Under the pieces are notes generated by a model. That model had not been told where the DNA came from and did not search any database. It worked only from the letters and a program-made list of their open reading frames with translations. A stretch of 9,733 bases of DNA, taken from NCBI GenBank assembly GCA_034428455.1, contig DAOUHZ010000058.1, positions 1 through 9,733 of the forward strand, written 5' to 3'. Origin of the DNA: Bin87 sp034428455. Lineage in GTDB: Bacteria; Chloroflexota; Dehalococcoidia; Lucifugimonadales; UBA3495. Numbering within the stretch: position 1 is the first letter of the stretch; each line of letters starts with the position of its first letter. This document shows positions 7,511 through 9,733 of the stretch, one piece after another. Position numbers and translations under genes: made by a program.

Positions 7511-7538
7511 TTGGGCGCTGGCCGGCATCTGGTATTAT
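7511..7538 (+). promoter_or_regulatory. Promoter of the amidohydrolase gene
   Basis: TATTAT at 7533-7538 matches 5 of 6 consensus -10 bases and is preceded by TGG, making an extended -10. TTGGGC lies 16 bases upstream at 7511-7516. Transcription should start near 7545, giving a leader of about 50 bases. This separates the hydrolase from the kinase as its own transcription unit. Confidence 0.5.
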
Positions 7539-7555
7539 CCGCACAGGTTGCGGGA

Positions 7556-7581
7556 TTGCCGCGCTGCGCTCGTAACGGCAA
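7556..7581 (+). promoter_or_regulatory. Leader hairpin abutting the ribosome binding site of the amidohydrolase
   Basis: TTGCCG (7556-7561) pairs with CGGCAA (7576-7581); the last base of the 3' arm is the first base of AAGGAGG. In the short leader predicted from the promoter, this stem would stand right at the ribosome landing site. The sequence also resembles a degenerate copy of a GGATTGC...GCTTCGCTCGC-type intergenic repeat seen in many bacterial genomes (from memory). Confidence 0.3.
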
Positions 7582-7587
7582 AGGAGG
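7581..7587 (+). promoter_or_regulatory. Ribosome binding site that decides the amidohydrolase start
   Basis: AAGGAGG is directly followed by ATG 7588, which leaves no spacing, and by a second in-frame ATG at 7594, which leaves six bases. The second ATG is therefore the start. Confidence 0.7.
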
Positions 7588-7593
7588 ATGGCA

Positions 7594-8439
7594 ATGGCCC
7601 TCACGATTGACTGTCAGGTACACGCGTACCAACGGAACTCTCCTGAGCGTCCGTGGATGGGGTTTCTGACCGGCCCGGAGGAGGTTACAGGGGACGACAT
7701 GGTGGAGGCGATGGCGGCGGTGGGCGTGGACGGCGCGATATTGATCTCGCCGTTTGCGATTTACGCGTACGACGCAAGCTACGCGCTGGAGGTGTACGCG
7801 CAGCACCCCACCAAGTTCGGCCTGGTCCGGCCTTTCGATCCCAACTCGGCGACGATTGACGCGGATGTGGAGCAGTGGACGTCGACGCCGGGCGTGGTGG
7901 GCTGTCGGATCATGCTGACCAACAACGACTACGAGGCGGACCACCCCGGGCTGAACGCCATCCTGGCGGCCGGCCAGCGTGCCGGCGTGCCGGTGAACAT
8001 CATGGCGGCGGGGAAGCTGCCCCTGCTGCGTCAACTGGCACGACAGAATCCTGACACCCAGATCATCATCGACCACCTGGGGCTGGCCCAGCCGTTTGAT
8101 CCGCCGCCGCCCGATGAGCCTTTCGCTGACCTGCCCAACGTCTTGTCGTGCGCGGAGCTGGACAACGTGGCGATCAAGATCTCAGGGGCGGGCACGCTGT
8201 CGCACGCCGGGTTTCCGTATTCCGACATCTGGGAACCGGTGCACCGCATCTTCGACGCCTACGGGCTGGAGCGGTGTTTGTGGGGGACGGATTGGACGCG
8301 GGCGGTGAACCTGCTGACCTACGAGCAGGGAGTGGAAGCGTTCCGGCTGACGGATACGCTGTCGGACTCGGACCGGGAGATTCTGATGGGCGGCACGCTG
8401 GCGAACATCTACAAGTGGACACCAGCGACGGACGAGTAG
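7594..8439 (+). CDS. Amidohydrolase-2 family metal-dependent hydrolase
   Basis: The 281-residue protein has the normal length of amidohydrolase-2 (TIM-barrel) enzymes, the family that includes dicarboxylate-lactone hydrolases and decarboxylases of the ACMSD type. Such enzymes use a divalent metal to hydrolyse lactones or amides or to remove carboxyl groups. Visible signatures are the N-terminal IDCQVHAY (residues 5-12), GVDGAILISP (44-53) at the second strand, GVVGCRIML (100-108), IIIDHLG with His161, VAIKISG with Lys195, and LWGTDWTRA with Asp233. The usual first metal motif is HxH; here it is Gln8-Val9-His10, so one ligand is replaced. This may mean a changed or absent metal, although QxH variants may exist in this subgroup. 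It is cytosolic, with no signal peptide. It has its own promoter and appears monocistronic, so the substrate cannot be inferred. Confidence 0.85.
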   Translation: MALTIDCQVHAYQRNSPERPWMGFLTGPEEVTGDDMVEAMAAVGVDGAILISPFAIYAYDASYALEVYAQHPTKFGLVRPFDPNSATIDADVEQWTSTPGVVGCRIMLTNNDYEADHPGLNAILAAGQRAGVPVNIMAAGKLPLLRQLARQNPDTQIIIDHLGLAQPFDPPPPDEPFADLPNVLSCAELDNVAIKISGAGTLSHAGFPYSDIWEPVHRIFDAYGLERCLWGTDWTRAVNLLTYEQGVEAFRLTDTLSDSDREILMGGTLANIYKWTPATDE

Positions 8440-8445
8440 CGAGTG

Positions 8446-8474
8446 CATCCTTCGACAGCCTCAGCCGTAGCGGG
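8446..8474. repeat. Degenerate intergenic repeat element
   Basis: The stretch CATCCTTCGACAGCCTCAG with AGCGGG after it resembles a common intergenic repeat of the form CATCCTTCGACAGGCTCAGGATG, known from many bacterial genomes (from memory). In the usual form CATCCT and AGGATG are inverted copies; here the right arm has decayed, so no stem forms. It lies seven bases after the hydrolase stop, within the 117-base gap before the end of the convergent methyltransferase gene. Confidence 0.35.
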
Positions 8475-8556
8475 TAGGGCGAGATGTGGACACCGTGGTC
8501 GTGGTCGTCCCTGCCTTGCTCGGGGCAACGCTCCGCGATCATTCGCGTCTGCTCGC

Positions 8557-9260
8557 TCACAACGCGCTCGCGATGTCGCAACCCAGGAACTGGCGTCCCA
8601 CCTGGTGGGCAGCGGTCATCACGAAATAGCTGCCGGCCACCGGGTCGAGCACCACGTCGCTGGGGTCAGTGACCGCCTCGATCAAGCGTGACTGAAGGTG
8701 CACGGGCTTGGGGTGAACGTTTCCGATGCGTTTGACCTTTTCCGTAACTACGTCGGAAAAGTAGTCGCATTGCCAGCCCGCTCCGACCTGCGTTGGCGGT
8801 TTCTACAGGATGAACAGGTATTCCGCGAAGCGCCGAGTGCGGTAGCCCATGCCCATCCGGCCCTTGTTCCAGGTGACGGGGTCCACGACTTCCAGTCCGC
8901 CGTCTCCCAGCCAGGTTTCGATGCCTTTGCACAAGTGGAACTTGTCGACCCACAGAAACAGGTGGCCGGACGGGATAACACGTCCGAGATGCCGGCGATG
9001 CATTCGGTGATGGTTTCCTCGCTCATCTGAGGGAGCGCCGAGCGTCGTCGTCCCCGGCTGACGCCTTCGTTGCCGTAGCGCATCTTGTCCAGCACGCCGC
9101 GGTATTGCGGGTCGAAGATACACAGTGGGATTGACTCCGGTTTCAGCGCCGCCAGGAGTTCCCGACCGTCGCACTGGTTTCGCTGGTTGAGCGGCAGCGG
9201 CCATAGGGCAGCCTGAGTTACGACCGACTGGGGAAATCCGGTGGTCGCGGAGATGGTCAT
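8557..9260 (-). pseudogene. Site-specific DNA methyltransferase (N6-adenine/N4-cytosine type), broken by a frameshift and a TAG
   Basis: Read from ATG 9258-9260 to TGA 8557-8559, this encodes about 234 residues of a beta-type methyltransferase that transfers a methyl group from S-adenosylmethionine to DNA. The catalytic motif DPQY is at about 50-53, followed by RGVLDKMRYGNEG and RSALPQMSEET; then SGHLFLWVDKFHLC, VDPVTWNKGRMGMGYRTRRF and, near the C-terminus, the cofactor motif LDPVAGSY at about 205-212. Catalytic motif before cofactor motif is the beta order. Near 8979 one base is missing: ISDV continues as IPSGHL in another frame. At 8803-8805 a TAG follows EYLFIL where Gln is expected, and KPPTQVGAGW continues in frame. 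All motifs are otherwise intact. No ribosome binding site is obvious, and no restriction enzyme gene is adjacent. Decay or sequence error is undecided. Confidence 0.75.
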
Positions 9261-9262
9261 GA

Positions 9263-9466
9263 GGCAACGACAAGGCCCAAAAGGTCGACCGGCATAATGG
9301 GTGGGTTCAAGCCTACGCGGTGGTTCGGTTTCCGTACAAGGTAGAACTCCGGCCGATTGACGGCGGGCTTTCAGAAGTCGGCAGTAGCCCCGCTCTCGGG
9401 CTCGGAGACTTCGTCAACGCGCTGTGGGCAGTCGGCACCGTGATGTCGCAGAACCGGCATTCCTAA
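9263..9466 (+). CDS. Possible small gene or gene remnant, no known family
   Basis: This frame is open from just after the TGA at 9260-9262 to TAA 9464-9466, 67 codons. It reads NGWVQAYAVVRFPYKV, then ELRPIDGGLSEVGSS and FVNALWAVGTVMSQNRHS. The amino acid balance and the high share of G/C third bases look like coding sequence. No ATG stands at its beginning; GTG 9320-9322 would give 48 residues but has no binding site. Its stop overlaps the stop of the convergent transposase. It may be the 3' end of a gene disrupted by rearrangement, or chance. Confidence 0.2.
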   Translation, partial: GNDKAQKVDRHNGWVQAYAVVRFPYKVELRPIDGGLSEVGSSPALGLGDFVNALWAVGTVMSQNRHS

Positions 9467-9733
9467 ACCGAAGCCAAAGTGAGATCTACATTTGCAGGGC
9501 GGACAGGGTTGGCTTGGGCATCACCAATTAATTCGTCGGCTCTTGCTTGCAGCACGGTGCGGCAGCGGCGCTTGACTTCCTCCCTGCGCTGGGACAGATT
9601 GGCGAAGCAGTCGCCCACTTTCTCCCGCACCGCGGCACGGGTTCCCAGGCACAGGTTGGCGGTTGCTTCCTGGCGTACCCAGCCCCAGATGGCTTCATCG
9701 GCGTTGAAGTCTGGACTGTAACTGGGCAGGTTC
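9463..9733 (-). CDS. IS630-type transposase, C-terminal end only (5' part beyond window)
   Basis: The last 90 codons of a minus-strand gene enter from the right edge and end at TAG 9463-9465. The text NLPSYSPDFNADEAIWGWVR is the hallmark C-terminal block of the DDE endonucleases of IS630-family transposases; the Glu in DEAIW is the third catalytic acidic residue. After it comes a charged helical tail (AAVREKVGDCFANL, QRREEVKRR) ending in DLTLASV. The visible part has no frame break, unlike the neighbouring methyltransferase. Terminal inverted repeats cannot be assigned because the other end is outside the window; the element's left end should lie between about 9261 and 9462. Confidence 0.8.
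   Translation of the reverse strand, partial: NLPSYSPDFNADEAIWGWVRQEATANLCLGTRAAVREKVGDCFANLSQRREEVKRRCRTVLQARADELIGDAQANPVRPANVDLTLASV

Larger units (their letters stand above)
7029..7593. other. 565-base stretch without a convincing gene
   Basis: Between the kinase and the hydrolase I find only one short doubtful reading frame (7072-7281), a hairpin (7227-7258), an inverted repeat (7344-7390) and the promoter and leader of the hydrolase. Open frames here on either strand are Arg-rich and lack family resemblance. No tRNA or known RNA was recognised, and no Rho-independent terminator was seen after the kinase stop. Confidence 0.55.

Noticed and set aside
7350..7610. 86-codon plus-strand frame running into the hydrolase leader
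   Set aside because: It overlaps the promoter, hairpin and ribosome binding site of the hydrolase, has no binding site of its own and no recognisable family.
4704..8805. Reassignment of TAG to Gln across the genome
   Set aside because: The kinase and the hydrolase both end naturally at TAG codons at the expected length, and the hydrolase frame would otherwise run on through unrelated sequence.
8803..9273. 156-codon minus frame starting at TTG 9273
   Set aside because: Only its second half (SGHLFLWVDKF to EYLFIL) is methyltransferase; its first half is the shadow of the frame carrying the DPQY motif.
9479..9721. 80-codon plus-strand open frame
   Set aside because: It is antisense to the IS630 transposase block that has clear family text.
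1..9733. CRISPR array, tRNA or rRNA gene, toxin-antitoxin or other defence cluster
   Set aside because: No regularly spaced direct repeats with unique spacers, no tRNA-like cloverleaf and no rRNA text were seen; the lone methyltransferase has no visible partner.

Overview
The window is GC-rich with strongly G/C-ending codons. Its gene content (a cytosolic GAF/PAS histidine kinase fused to a response regulator, a secreted protein built of small beta modules, an amidohydrolase-2 protein) resembles uncultured Chloroflexota of the Dehalococcoidia/SAR202 type. That assignment is an impression from protein style; there is no marker gene here.

Layout. (1) Positions 1-4289, minus strand: most of a very large exported protein. 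In order it has a signal peptide, five beta-propeller-type repeats, an adhesin-like beta region, two kinds of duplicated Ig-like/beta-sandwich module, Calx-beta-like repeats and fibronectin-III-like domains, and it runs off the left edge. The reading frame is broken by about five small indels and one TGA, yet homology-quality protein continues across every break. (2) Positions 4290-4649: a divergent control region with an AT-rich core, candidate promoters on both strands and a perfect hairpin. (3) Positions 4650-7028, plus strand: a single polypeptide GAF-PAS-HisKA-HATPase-REC-winged helix, a whole two-component system in one chain. Its likely true ATG (4650) is cut off from the body by a TAG at codon 19. 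(4) Positions 7029-7593: 565 bases without a convincing gene, holding a hairpin, an inverted repeat, a good promoter and a hairpin next to the ribosome binding site of the next gene. (5) Positions 7594-8439, plus: an intact amidohydrolase-2 family hydrolase. (6) Positions 8557-9260, minus: a site-specific N6/N4 DNA methyltransferase broken by one frameshift and one TAG. (7) Positions 9463-9733, minus: the C-terminal end of an IS630-type transposase, cut by the window edge.

How the parts relate. The fused sensor-regulator and the surface protein are divergent neighbours sharing one control region, so the simplest hypothesis is that the regulator acts on that region. The methyltransferase/transposase end looks like accessory DNA. 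The most striking window-wide pattern is the number of frame breaks outside the kinase body and the hydrolase: about six small indels and three nonsense codons, each nonsense codon explicable by one transition. Either the assembly contains errors or several genes are decaying; raw reads would decide. I found no clearly new multi-gene system.
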